Of a DNA stretch of 64,000 nucleotides, positions 32,460 through 45,018 are shown piece by piece. The notes under the pieces are model-generated. The model had not been told where the DNA came from. It saw only the letters and a program-made list of their open reading frames with translations, and did no database searches. Source of the stretch: Triglochin maritima (Eukaryota > Streptophyta > Magnoliopsida > Alismatales > Juncaginaceae); contig OY821791.1 of NCBI GenBank assembly GCA_963682175.1, positions 19,372,542-19,436,541 of the forward strand. Direction: 5' to 3'. Each line of letters opens with the position of its first letter. Position 1 is the stretch's first letter. Position numbers and translations under genes: made by a program.

Positions 32460-35400
32460 TCATATTAGTTCTTGCTCCTTTGAACTTGAAACCCGTGCAT
32501 TTTCACGATCCTTCCTATAGTAGATATATAGTGGACTGTAACACAGACAGCAAAGTGCCCACGGATACGCCATCATCGAGAATAATCCCCTCGATAATGC
32601 ATACGCCTCTGCAGTAGATCCACCATGTGAAAGCATGGTACTTGATTTGTAGCCATAAATTTTCTCCGAAAGCATTCCAACAGCAGGTGCAGCAAATGAA
32701 GAAAATGAACCCTCAAAGGCACGATCAAATGCATAAATCATTGTCCGGTCCTTTGCAGGCACAACCTCAGCAAACATAGGGTTGTTAGCACAAGTAGCAC
32801 ACCAGCTGATCAAAAGACCCATAATGAACAAAGTGACGGCGAACACATGCCAGCTTGATACGGATTGGGGGATAACTCTGAGCAAGAACCAAGAGAATGG
32901 GATGCTCATAAAAGCACTAAACTGTGCACACATGATACGTCCTGTATGAGGGTAAACTTTTGACACTCTATCTGCTATTAATCCCCCAAGGAAAGACCCC
33001 ATTGCACTCCCAACAGCAAAAAGACTAAGGAGGGCAGCGGTATTATTGTTGTCAAACCCTGCAGAACAAGGTAGTTCACTTGTCAATAATATTGAGGATG
33101 AGGATAACTTTTAACTTAAAAAATCACATCTGCATTCAGAATTGCAAAAGGGAATATGAAACTGTGGATCATTATACGATAATATCATAATATAGATAGG
33201 TTTTGAAATTGGGTCATAGGGTTGATTAGACACAAGTTCGAAGCTGGATTAGGTACCTTGTTTTGGTTTTACAATTCTTCAACCTAATAACTCACCTATT
33301 ATCCCATATTCTTATAATTGAGCTTCTGTTGGCACAAACACAGTACAACCACGCAAGATTCTCCAACAAAGAGAGAACACTCAATCAGCAATCAACCAAC
33401 CAGATGAATCTCAATTATGAAAATAGGGCAGCGTGATTTGTTCTATTTCCACAAAAATCATTTAGTGGATTTAAGAACAGCATTACTCACCTATTAACTC
33501 AAACCACATCGTGAAGAAAACCATTGCCGTCCACGGGAGGGACCCAACAATTCCCTGCAGAACTATAACCTGAAACGTTCTGACCTTCATTACAGCTTTC
33601 ATGGCAGCAACAGAATCGAGCCATATTGAAGATTGAACTTTTTTGGGCTTTTCCAGTAGACCAGCACTATAAAGAATATTACGTCATACCATCATGCTAC
33701 ATTAGAAAATTATCGACAAAGAAAGCACACAAACCAAATTGGTATTCATGAGTATTTACAATTATTTTCTAAAACAGAAAATTGTAGTTATTGGGATTTG
33801 AGATGCATGAGTTTTTGAAGTGCATGTCATGAGAAGGACTTCCATCGAGTGGATTGTAATTCCAAGGAACTCGAGAACCTAGGTACATATTGACAAGAAT
33901 GAGAAAAAAAATCATTACTACTTTGCTAAATCTCATGAATTTTGTGGTGTAAGGACGAAAAATATATAATGTCACTATTTTTTTCATCGTTATACAACAA
34001 CGAAGTCTTTAATCCCAAACTAGTTGAGATATGTTAGAAATGAAACTCTAAAGAGTCATGGTTCAGACACGTGAATCGCATTCTTCCACGTGTTTCTATA
34101 CAATGTCAATTCCCGAGGAACATTTCAACATTTTAGATCTCTTTTGACCGCTTCCTCCCAAGTTAATTGTGGTCTACTTCTTCCACTTTTTGTGTCTTTG
34201 ATCCGATTCAGTACTCATTTTCTTATAGGTGCATCCATAGGTCTTCTTTGTACATGTCCAAACCATCTCAGTCTGTGTTGTATAAGTTTCTCTTCTATTG
34301 GAGCAACTCCGACTCTCTCACGAATGTCTTCATTCGAATCTGATCCATTCGCATATGACCACACATTCACCTCAACATCCTCATTTCATATGTTAACATC
34401 TTTTGCATATGTTGTCTTTTAGTGGCCCAACATTGCAAGTCTTATTGTTGTTCTATAAAAAAAAATTCTACTTAAGCAGAATTTTCTTGTCACATAAGAC
34501 ACCTGAGATTTGTTGTCATTTCAATCACATTGTTCTAATCCTATGGTTAACATCTTCGTCGATCTCCCCATCTTTTTGAAGTATTGATCCAAGATATCTA
34601 AAATATTTTTTCTGCACACCACTTGCCCATCTAATATAATCTCATTTTCCTCAGTATTAACGGTACTGAAACAACACTTCATCTATTTAGTTTTAGATCT
34701 ACTTAATTTGAAATATTTTGTTTCTAAAGTATTTCTCCACCACTCTAGTTTTCTCTCCGTATCTATCCTACTCTCGTCAATTAGTACTACATTATCTGCA
34801 AAAAGCATACATCATGGAATCTCACATTGTATGTCTTTTGTTACATCGTCCATTACTAAAGCAAAGAGATATGGACTTAAAGATGACCCCTGATAAAGTC
34901 ATATCTTAATCGGAAATGCATTAGTCACACTATCACAAATTTTAATGCTAGTTTCAACTCCCTCATAAATATCGTTTATCAAGTTCACATATTTTGTTGA
35001 TGTTTTTTTATTCTCTAGGGTCCACCACATAACACTTCTTGGAACTCTATCATATGCCTTCTCTAAATCAATAAAAATCATGTGTAAATTTTTCTTTTGT
35101 TCCATATACCTCTCCATAAGTTGTTTAATAAGAAATATGATATCTATCATTGACCTTCCATGCATGAAACCAAATTGATTATCTCTAACACATGTCTCTT
35201 TCCTTAAACGGTACTCAATTACTATTTCCCACAATTTCATAGTATGTGGCACATGAGTTTGATACCTCTATAGTTAGTGCAACTTTGAATATTTTCTTTA
35301 TTATTGTAAATTGGCACCAAAGTACTTCACTCACTTGATTTTTTATTTTTCTCACAGATATTACTAAACAATTTAGTAAACGGCTCTATCCCCAAGACAT

Positions 35401-38400
35401 TTCCACACCTCAATCGGGATATCGTCTAGTCCTAAAGTCTACCAACTTTCATCCTGTTTAAGGTTTCCTTAACCTCAACTTCTCTTATCCTCCGTACAAA
35501 TCGTCTATTAGATTACTCAATTGTATCCTCCACTTCGACAATGTGACTATCATTTTCTCCATTGAACAACTTATCAAAATATATTTTCCACCTTTTCTTG
35601 ATATCCTCAGCCTTAACCAAAAGGTTATTATTATCACCTTTAATGCATTTAACTTGATTAAGGTCTCTAATTTTCTTCCCTTTTATTTTAGCCAATTTAT
35701 ATATTCCAACATTTTCATCCTTTGATCTCAACTTTTGGTATAAGTTCTCATAAACAACTCCTCTGGCTTGTCTTACTGTTTTCTTAGTTTTTCTATTAGC
35801 CAACTTATACTCTTCTAAGTTAGTTTCATTTTTATCTTTAAATCATCTCCTATAACACTTTTTATTAGTTTTAATTGTCTATTGTACATCATCATTCCAC
35901 CATAATGTGTCTCTCGAATCTAGTCTACCTCCTCTACTCTCCCCACAAACCTCTTTAGCCACTCTTCGAATGTAAGATGACATACCCTCCCATATACTAT
36001 TAGCCTCTCATTCAACATCCCCAGATCCCACTGCCATAAGTCTATCCCTAAATCTAACACATCTTTCTCCTTTAAGATTCCACAACTTGATCTTCATATC
36101 TTTATTATACTTTTTTCGTACAACACCAATACGAAATTGAAATTCATTTACTACCAACTTATATTGAGTTACCACACATTCTTCAGATATTACCTTACAA
36201 TCTATACAAGATCCTCGACATGAAAGCCTCTAATTTGAATTGGTTTTATTGTATTTTGGTGAATGCTTGAAAGTGTTACCTTTTGTAATTCTGGAAAGTA
36301 AATCTCATGTAAAGAAAAAATGTGGAGAGAGAAAAAAATATGCTCCTTAAAACAAGTAAAGATGAGAGCAAAAAACAGTAGCATCAGCCAACTCTGCTCC
36401 ATCTCAAAACCTTTAAACACGTCCATATTAGTGCCTATTAGTGTAATTAACATGAAACAACTTCTATGGGAAATGACTTTCTAGTAATAGTTTCCACATG
36501 CCTCCTGTACAGTTAGATGAAAAGTATTAGAATAGTCTAGAAGATGATTGAGTAAATACAACTGGTTTCCTTCTGCGACAATAGTAGATTGTAATGCAAG
36601 GTATAAGTCAGAAGCTTGTTTTCACTCTAGGTCTGAAGCAAAAGATCTTTGGCTTTCAAGAAGCAAGAAGCCTAGTGAAAGGAGAACATACTTTACCAGC
36701 TATTTCCAGTTTATAGCAGTTTTCAAACTATATAAATTCTACATTGAACACGTCTTAACTCTTAAGTGTCTGTTTGTATCTTCACGCATATTAAAAGGTC
36801 TTCCCTTCATGACACTAAAGCATTTGTAGTTCAATTTTTTACTAAATAAAAAAAAGGTCATTACAGTTCATGCAAATCAAAATTTCTAGCACAGACAAAT
36901 AATTCTGCAAATTGCTCGAAAATACTTAAATAGTAATACAAAAAGCTCCGTAAAGGTAAGTATAAAGCAAAACTTGCATTATGTGAATATACGTGTGGTT
37001 ATCAATACCTTTCAGAAACTATGTCTGTTCCATGGGCACCCAACTTCAGTCTACGAGGGTCGATAACAAATAGGTACACAAGGACTCCAATCAAAAAGCT
37101 TAAACATGCCATCATGATAAAAGCACAGCGCCACCCAGGGATGCCCCAAAACTCCTTTCCAGCCATAACTGTTGCCAAGACTGCACCCCCTGTTCCTCCA
37201 ACATGACCAATTAGACTCAAGAGTCCAAAACCTGTGCCCCGTGAAGAGTCAGGATAGCTGTCTGCAATGAAAGACTGAAGAGCTGGGATTACAATGGCCA
37301 GACCAAACCCATTTAAAGCTCTCCATGATGCCACCTGCCAAAAATGCTTGCTTAGACCAACAGCTGCCGTTGACAAGGCCCAGCACCCAGTACCTATTGC
37401 AAGAACTGCTGGACGGTCATATTGAAGAACCAGTATGCCTGCCAAAGGCGATGCCAGAGCTTGAACAAAATTCCTTATGAATGTAAGGTAACCCAAGTCA
37501 GTTGGTCCAGCATTAAAAGCTTCACTGACTTCTTTATAAACAGACGGAAGAAGATTTTCATCTGCCTTTTCCATCACAGCAGCCATATTGATGAGAATTA
37601 GCGATAGAGAAATCCCAAATACTTTCTTCATCCTATAGGAGAATACATGTGTTATGTAGCGGAAAAAAACATTAAGGCCTAAAGCCCGAGAGTCTACTAA
37701 AACCAAAAAATAGAAACAAAGTCAAATATCTGGTTCCTTTTATTTGTTTGACAATAGAAATACATAGTGCGGCATTGTCTCGATTCATCATGGGTGACCA
37801 CCAAGAACCTTTATGCACTCTATTGGTTTGTTTGTTTTTTTGAAAGTAGTAGATTGCATAGATAGATCACATGAGAGGCTGCAAGGCACAACATCTCTGG
37901 GGTTTAATACAACCGAGTCTGATATTTAGATTTGACTAGAAAGTCAAGTAGACGAAAACAAGCCGAAATATTCTTGGTTCATCAAGTTTCAGCCTCTTCC
38001 TCCATGTCAATCTGCCTTTCCCGCTCCTCTCTTGCCAAGGTGTCAAGCCTTTTCTTGATGGTAGATGGCCTCGATCTTACTATTTGTCGGATCTGATGGA
38101 GCTATAGTCGTGGCCGCTACATATTGTCCTGGACGAGGAGAGGTATGCATATTCCTTCTGGTAGTGACAGTGGCAGGAATGAAAAAAAAGGGATGTACCG
38201 AGTGGCTTGTTCCAATATTGTACTTGGGGAATGGTTTGTTGGTCCGCTTAGAGTGAAGACTCAACTATGACACTCCGGTAACCAAGTCTACTCCCCAAAA
38301 AAAGCCAGCAGGATACCTTAGAAGCCTAAAGAAAAGAGAAGAAATCCTAGTGTAAAATCCATATTAGTAATTTATAAACAATTGTTCCACGATGGCATAT

Positions 38401-39853
38401 TTGAACTGCGAGTCTTTAAGTAGTGGACATCGCATACTCCGTGCTGTGCGGCTGAACAGAATTAAGGCAATAAAAAATAGAACTTATCTTCAAGAATAAC
38501 AAAAAGATGAAAAATAAACAGCAGAAAAGGGAAGATTCTTGAATTAGTGGAAAATTATCATTTCATACTTTAACATAAATGCCAAGACTTAACTTCTCTA
38601 AACAAAATACGTATTTGGAGAAATGTTGTGTATGACAGAATGTGAGAGTGAGAAATATTGCTGAAGTAGTTAGGACTTAAGACTTAAGAGAGATTGTACA
38701 CGGCATTCTGAGAAACATATACACTGGAATGTGTGACATTGCGTTTGTATTATGCCTCATATATCACACCAACCATCACAACAAACATGATGCTTACCAA
38801 CTTGACATGCCATAGAATGCAACCTGTGAGATATTCGACACACATAAAAAAAAGGAAATACACAATCAACCTAAAGATACCAATCTCACGGACCACTGAA
38901 TCAATACTATATTCCGAAGAAAGACACGTCCAAAACTTTTCCCCAATAATATTTACAGGGTAAAAAAATTCATAAGCGCCATGCTCTTGTATATATTTTA
39001 TTTGTTGTGCATCACTTGTGCAAAGTATATTCATATAGTGTTGTTTGAGCTACATTTTTCTGATTTCTGGAATTTAGGAATGCACCAATGAAAGACCACA
39101 AAGTGACGCATAACTGTGCGGATTTTGACGGGGGACAAAACAAACTTAAGGAAGGTATAATTTAACATCGCTTACACATGGTACTCCAATTCTGGGAAGG
39201 GCAATACCACGCATGTAAGTTGGTACAACTCTCTTTAATTTTAATCAAACACCACATCTCGCACAAATAAACATCAACACATCTAAAGCATCTCTCCATC
39301 CTTGTGTTCCACCATTTCTCGCAACGAACCATTCCTTTCCGTAATCATAATTCCACACACATCACACAAGATGCTAGCCCAACATACACAAACAGCAACG
39401 TGTCCCTTGTGTTTGTAACTTCGTACTTTCGCCAAAGTCACAACTACACATTCATGTTGGTGTAGTTCTCTTTAATTTTAGTTAAATATTTCCATTTAAG
39501 TTTAGTTTAGTATTGAATCAAGATCGCGACGACATACACGTTTGCAGTAATTAATTCCACACACACAACTAATTCACATATTCCAATGCCACCAATCTAG
39601 CGCAATCGCCAAAACAAATAGACTTAAGAACCCTCTCTCAACTTCGACGACTAACTTTCCATAGCACTAGCTGTTGTGAACTCAATTAGTCACCGACTTG
39701 CAACGCAACCCGTCCTTACGGTTAATAAAAGCATAAACCACAACAAAAACAAAATCAGATACGAAAAGTGGAATCCGGAACTCACTTCATGTTTACACGG
39801 AATCCGGAATCGTGAACACTAGATCGACGGCGGTGAAGAGCCGGAGGCGTCAT
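32460..39853 (-). CDS. Major facilitator superfamily transporter, four exons
   Basis: Exons inferred from frame, homology-like continuity and GT/AG sites: 39853-39786, 37632-37009, 33666-33491 and 33058-32460, joining to 1467 nt (488 aa plus stop). Donors read AA|gtgag, AAAG|gtatt and ATAG|gtgag; acceptors read tatag|GATG, ttatag|TGCT and gcag|GGTT. The start at 39853 is the first in-frame ATG; a second Met is at residue 22. The N-terminal half (about residues 27-218) holds the first six membrane segments, with [14 protein letters not shown] at 84-97 at the motif-A position. A charged cytosolic loop follows at about 218-262. The C-terminal half has a second motif A ([11 protein letters not shown], 310-320). 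The short C-tail ends SSSKEQELI. Relatives in plants are of the spinster/YajR-like MFS class; the substrate cannot be told from sequence. Intron 2 carries a LINE fragment. Confidence 0.9.
34060..36190 (-). pseudogene. RTE-type LINE fragment in transporter intron 2
   Basis: Minus-strand fragments match plant RTE-clade non-LTR retrotransposons. A linker region (35803-35513, [13 protein letters not shown]) comes first, then RT (35252-34899: [24 protein letters not shown]). The catalytic box around 34803-34792 reads FADN instead of FADD. C-terminal remains include [10 protein letters not shown] near 34231-34272. Stops and frameshifts make it inactive. It lies in the same orientation as the host gene, in an intron of 3342 bp (37008-33667). 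No TSD was resolved. Confidence 0.85.
37633..39785 (-). other. Transporter intron 1
   Basis: A 2.15-kb intron is inferred from a good donor at 39785 and acceptor at 37633 that join in frame. It is AT-rich. Short open frames on both strands at about 38043-38264 have no recognisable product. Nothing else could be supported in it. Confidence 0.6.
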
Positions 39854-39888
39854 CTGGACGGATCCGCGTGTGTCTTCGGATCGGACAT
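39850..39888 (-). other. 12-codon upstream ORF overlapping the transporter start
   Basis: An ATG at 39888-39886 opens a 12-codon frame that ends in TGA at 39852-39850. The TGA shares bases with the main ATG (39853-39851) in an ATGA overlap. If the transcript starts upstream of 39888, ribosomes could terminate and reinitiate at the main start. The transcription start is not known. Confidence 0.5.
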
Positions 39889-39950
39889 CGTGGTGGTGGA
39901 GTTGAGACTCAGTAGATCTTGGTCGTGATGTGAACGTGTGGGGGAAATTT

Positions 39951-39990
39951 TGTTATTCTAATCCTCCAATTGTTATTCTAATCCTCCGGT
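39951..39990. repeat. 20-bp tandem duplication upstream of the transporter
   Basis: The unit tgttattctaatcctccaat is repeated as tgttattctaatcctccggt immediately after. It lies about 100 bp upstream of the inferred start codon, in the 5' UTR or promoter. Confidence 0.85.
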
Positions 39991-40027
39991 TGGGGTCAAC
40001 GGATGACTGGCATCCTCTCGTCTTTTA

Positions 40028-40298
40028 ATTAAACGGTGAATCATGAATTTTACTAGGACCGAACCCAACTGGACCGGATGCTCTTCGAGGTCGGGATCGA
40101 AGACCAGACCGGTCAGATTCAGTCCGGACCGAACCAGGAGCGGACCGTATTTTTGTGGGAAAATTTATTTTTGAACCATGTCGGGACCGGACCAGACCGA
40201 AACCTGAACTCGTCCTGGGTCTGAACCGGAACACCAACCAGCTGGATTTGGTCTTGCCCGAACCCGGACCAAACCAAAAAAAGTTCTCCCCTATATTT
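40028..40298. other. GGACCGG-rich stretch between transporter and C2
   Basis: Short motifs of the type ggaccgg / gaaccgg / cggtcc recur many times on both strands. This resembles subterminal repeats of hAT-like or other small non-autonomous DNA elements. Clear terminal inverted repeats were not found. It would form part of the transporter upstream region. Confidence 0.35.
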
Positions 40299-41822
40299 TG
40301 TTGGTTTTTGGCCTTAATCTATATTACTTTTGATGATTAATTAAACTAATCTTAATCAATCAACATAATCAATCAAAGTGAGCAAACGTGATTACATGCA
40401 TTGCATACATACTTGTATATTTGCAATCATCTTAATATGTTGATCAAGACAATCAAGGGAATGAGCATTAGGACAAAGACATCAAGACTTGTAATCAAAG
40501 CTTTGGATCAAAACATGTAATTTTGTATTTATTGAGTCCATAAGGCTTAATGTAAACTTGAGCACTAGAATTCTGTCCCGTCCAGATTCAGTACACCGAA
40601 CCCCTCCCGGTCAACCAAATACTTTCTTGTTCGGTCCACCGAACACCTTTCGGATACCCGAATTCTTCCCACCAGTAAAACTTATGTGTTCTCTGGAATG
40701 GCCCCAACGGAAGACCGAACCACCCTCGGTCGACCGAATAGCCCTGGACCGGTTTTGGACTTTGCTCCAACGATCGCTTTCAAATCGAGTCCCTAGAGCC
40801 CAATTGACTTGTCCCACTTCAGACAACCAAATACTTATCAGTCTACCGATTCCTTATTGGCTTTAGGTGCCCAATGACTATTTACACGTGACACTTGACC
40901 ATTGTACCCAACAACTATTTGAGCTATAACTGTCAGCGTAAAACCCGCGTTGACTTCGGTCTACCGAAATGTACACGGCCAACCGAACTTGAGTAGATCA
41001 GAGCCCAACCAAACTTACTGTCCACCTTGGAACGGTGAACCGAATGGACTTCGGTTAACCGAACTTAATTAGGGCTAAATAGATAAAATCTACTAGAGGT
41101 TGGGGAACGGTGATCCGATACATAATCGGTCAACCGAGTTCTTAATTCAGACCAATTCTTTGGACTACCGTTTGGATAACGGTCGACCGAATATACCTCA
41201 ATTTCTGCCCGAGCTTAAGTCACATCTTGCATTCCTATTGGTCCATTTCCCCCACCAACCCCCAAAACGGCTAGTTGAGCTTGAATGCTTATAAATAGGA
41301 CCTCATTTGTTGGTTTTGGATCTCTTGAACACTTCTTATCTATCCAATACTGAAAGCCAAATCATCTCCATCTTCAAGCACTCAATCCACAACACTCAAG
41401 CCTAAACTTCACCACTTGCATATCCAATTCCATATCAATATCCAAGTGTGCTCAAGTATAGAGTGTTAAATAGATTGTGATTCCATCTCCATATTCAAAA
41501 AATCACCAAGTTGTAAAGCTTTGAGGAAGCTCCCTCTCGGATTGTGAGAGGAGACACGAGCGAGGCGAGGTTGTTCGCGAGGCTCGGAGTTGTAAACGGT
41601 GTTGATCTCGCCCCGAAACGGAGATCCGTTAGTGGAACTGTAAGCGAGACTCGGGATATCAAGTGAGGCTTGCGAGGAGGACTAGGACCCGGGTGTGGGT
41701 GTCGAACCTTTTGAACTCCAATGTCGTCGATTTTGTGGTTTGCACATCTTATCTCTTAATCTTTCAATTAATATTTTTAATTCCGCATTTATCTAGCGAT
41801 TAGATGGCCATAGATCCTAACA
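40299..41822 (+). mobile_element. 5' LTR of C2
   Basis: The 1524-bp LTR begins TGTTGG and ends CTAACA. It has an array of CGGTNNACCG palindromes at about 40588-41195 and TATAAATA near 41290. Confidence 0.9.
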
Positions 41823-41824
41823 AT

Positions 41825-41836
41825 TGGTATTAGAGC
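41825..41836 (+). other. tRNA-iMet primer binding site of C2
   Basis: TGGTATTAGAGC, one mismatch to the initiator tRNA-Met complement, two bases after the LTR. Confidence 0.85.
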
Positions 41837-41875
41837 ATTAGGTTGCTAATTTCATTTACTTAATCGTAATTTAGC

Positions 41876-43376
41876 ATGACATCTACTTCTAATCATTGTG
41901 AAGGATTATCTACAACTAAGCCACCTTTGTTTAATGGGTTAAACTATGACTATTGGAAGAAAAGAATGAGAATTTATTTGCAATCCAATGACTTAAAATT
42001 TTGGACATTCATCTTAAACCAATACACACCTCCTAATGATGATGAAATTGTATCCTTAACAACACCCAAAATTAAGGAAGCGGAGATGAATTCCCGCATT
42101 ATGAACATCTTGTATTATGGGTTAAATGAAGGGGAATACAATAGAGTAAGAGGTTGTGAAAGTGCTTATGACATTTGGCATACATTAGAGATGCATCATG
42201 AGGGTTCAACTATATCGAAAGAAACTAGGATTAATTTGCTCATGCATAAATATGAATTATTTCGTATGCAATCCGGAGAAAACATAAACGAGATGCACAC
42301 TCGCTTCACCGAGACATTAACTCTCTTAAAGCACTTGGCAAGGATTTTAGCAAAGGAGAAATGACTCGAAAGATTCTCTGGTCACTCACCGACGATTGGG
42401 AGAAGAAGACGACCGCTATCGAAGAAGCACAAGATCTCACCAAATTATCGGTCGAGGAGCTTATGGGTAGTCTCATGACATATGAGATACAAATGAAAGA
42501 CCGCAAGGAGAAGGGAGCCAAGAAATCCTTGGTGCTACACGCCGTCGCCAATTCGATCAAAGGAGATAGTGACATTGAAAACAATTGGCGACACAATAAT
42601 TCAAGGAGTTTCTCAAAGAAGAGAAAGAAAGGATTAAAGAGAAGAAGAAGAAGAAGAAGAGCAAGAGAAAATAGAAGAAGAAGAAGAAGAAAGCTCTCAA
42701 AGCAACTTGGGACACTTCATCATCTTCATCAATTGAAGGCGAATTCGCCTCGATGTGCTTCATGACAATAGAAGATGACGATAGTGAGGTATCTTCTTAC
42801 TCTAGTCGTGATTCAATTGATTCAAATAATTCAAATGCATATAATGAACTTCAATGTGAATTCAATGAATTGCTTGAAAATTTTGAGAAAATTCGTCAAA
42901 AGAACAAATTAGCAAGAAAGAAAATTAATGAGCTACAATCTCAAATTGAATCTATCATGAATGAGAAGAATGAATTGCTTGCTAGTCATGATAAAATTGC
43001 ATTAGAGAATCCTCAATTGATTGATGAAATTGCAACTTTAAATGCAAAACCTTGATGTAGTGATGATATCCAAGATCTAATTGCTAAGAATGTTCAATTA
43101 CAAAAGGATCTTGAAAGATTTACGTAGGGGAAAGAAATGTTTGATAGACTTATTGGTAGTCAAAGACAATCTTTAGATAAGCATGGTGTAGGCTATTATG
43201 TTAACAACTACAAAAACCATGTTATTCACACCAATATCAATGGAAGACATTTCTTTGTGAATAAGAGTTTCGCAAGTGTTTGGACACCTAAGACCAAAAT
43301 GGTTTGGGTACCAAAAATTAATGTCAAAGGACCCAAGATTGTTTGGGTACCAAAATCTACACTTGTAGGTACTTAA
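41876..43376 (+). pseudogene. Copia Gag of C2, frameshifted
   Basis: This is homologous to the C1 Gag along its length. A single-base deletion near 42312 shifts the frame (first part 41876-42364, continuing in another frame from about 42320). It keeps the segment lost from C1 around FKEFLKEE. It has further stops near 43053 (TGA) and 43125 (TAG). The Lys/Arg-rich stretch (about 42620-42700), acidic Ser segment, coiled-coil-like heptads (about 42850-43050) and terminal KMVWVPK / KIVWVPK motifs are all present. Comparing C1 and C2 suggests an ancestral Gag of roughly 500 residues. Confidence 0.8.
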
Positions 43377-43910
43377 AGAAGGAGAATCGATAGCGATCGG
43401 CTCAAGCAATAAAAGATCGATTCCAAGCTTCAAGGAAATCATTTGGATCGAAATCATAAAGTCGTCGTCGCTATCGAAAATAGATTGGAACCAATACAAA
43501 TCGAGGATCAAAAGTTGGGTAATATTTTCAATCCTCTAAATTTTGACTAGTTTAACATTTGGTTCTAATCTAGGGATATTGCATGCTTAATTGATATCAT
43601 ACATCATTGCTTTTAGGCCTTAGTGATAGGGGGGCATATAATGTTATATCGTCTAATTAAGGGGGAGAATTATGTAATCCTATACATTTACATCGTATGC
43701 TTGTATTGTTTGCATTTAATTGATGTCAAATGGGGAGAATGATAAGGATTGAGCTTCAATTTACTCATACTATGCATATAGTTAGGGGGAGTATCTTATA
43801 CATGCATAGTTTGCATATATGAAGGGGGAGCAATCATATAGGAAAGGGGAGAACTTAAATTGAAACTCAAGCATTAAGATATAGATTTGTCATCATAAAA
43901 AAGGGGAGAT
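43377..43910 (+). promoter_or_regulatory. C2 3' region with repeated polypurine tracts
   Basis: Non-coding, with about seven GGGG(G)AG-like tracts between 43629 and 43910, the last abutting the 3' LTR. It corresponds to 17606-18143 in C1. Confidence 0.78.
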
Positions 43911-45018
43911 TGTTGACTTTTTGGCCTTAAACTATATTAGTTTTGATGATTAATTAAACTAATATTAATCAATCATCCTAATCAATCAAAGTGAGCAAAC
44001 ATGATTACATACATCGCATACATATACTTGTATACTTGCAATCATCTTAATAGGTTGATCAAGACAATCAAGGAAAGGAACATTGAGACAAAGTCATCAA
44101 GACTTGTAATCAAAAGCTTTGGATCAAAACATGTAATTTTGTATTTATTGAGTCCATAAGGCTTAATGTAAACTTGAGTACTAGAATTTTGTCTCGTCCA
44201 GATTCGGTACACCGAACCCCTCCTGGTCAACCGAATACTTTCTTGTTCGGTCCACCGAACACCTTTAGGATACCCGAATTCTTCCCACCAGTAAAACTTA
44301 TGTGTTCTCTGGAATTGCCCCAACGGAAGACCGAATCACCCTCGGTCGACCGAATAGCCCTGGACCGGTTTTGGACTTTGCTCCAACGATCGCTTTCAAA
44401 TCGAGTCCCTAGAGCCCAATTGACTTGTCCCACTTCAGACAACCAAATACCTATCGATCTACCGATTCCTTATTGGCTTTAGGTGCCCAATGACTATTTA
44501 CACGTGACACTTGACCATTGTACCCAACAACTATTTGAGCTATAACTGTCAGCGTAAAACCTGCGTTGACTTCGGTCTACCGAAATGTACGCGGCCAACC
44601 GAACTTGAGTAGATCAGAGCCCAACCAAACTTACTGTCCACCTTGGAACGGTGAACCGAATGGACTTCGGTTAACCGAACTTAATTAGGGCTAAATAGAT
44701 AAAAGCTACTAGAGGTTGGTGAACGGTGATTCGATACATAATCTGTCAACTGAGTTCTTTATTCAGATCAATTCTTCAGACTACCGTTTGGATAACGATC
44801 GACCGAATATGCCTCGATTTCTGCCCGAGCTTAAGTCACATCTTGCACTCCTATTGGTCCATTTCCCCACCAACCCCTAAACGGCTAGTTGAGCTTGAAG
44901 GCTTATAAATAGGACCTCATTTGTTGGTTTTGGATCTCTTGAACACTTCCTATCTATCCAATACTCAAAGCCAAATCCTCTCCATCTTTGAGCTCTCAAT
45001 CCGCAACTCAAGCCTAAA

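Noticed and set aside
37009..37706. Transporter start at the Met encoded at 37706
   Set aside because: The acceptor at 37633 joins in frame to an exon at 39853-39786, giving a full-length N-terminus. The sequence from 37706 to 37633 is best read as intron.
38043..38264. Overlapping frames on both strands in intron 1
   Set aside because: No recognisable product, and the transporter splice sites flank the region convincingly.
40025..40237. Arg/Ser/Gly-rich 70-codon frame
   Set aside because: It is produced by GGACCGG-type repeats, so it reflects repeat composition rather than a gene.
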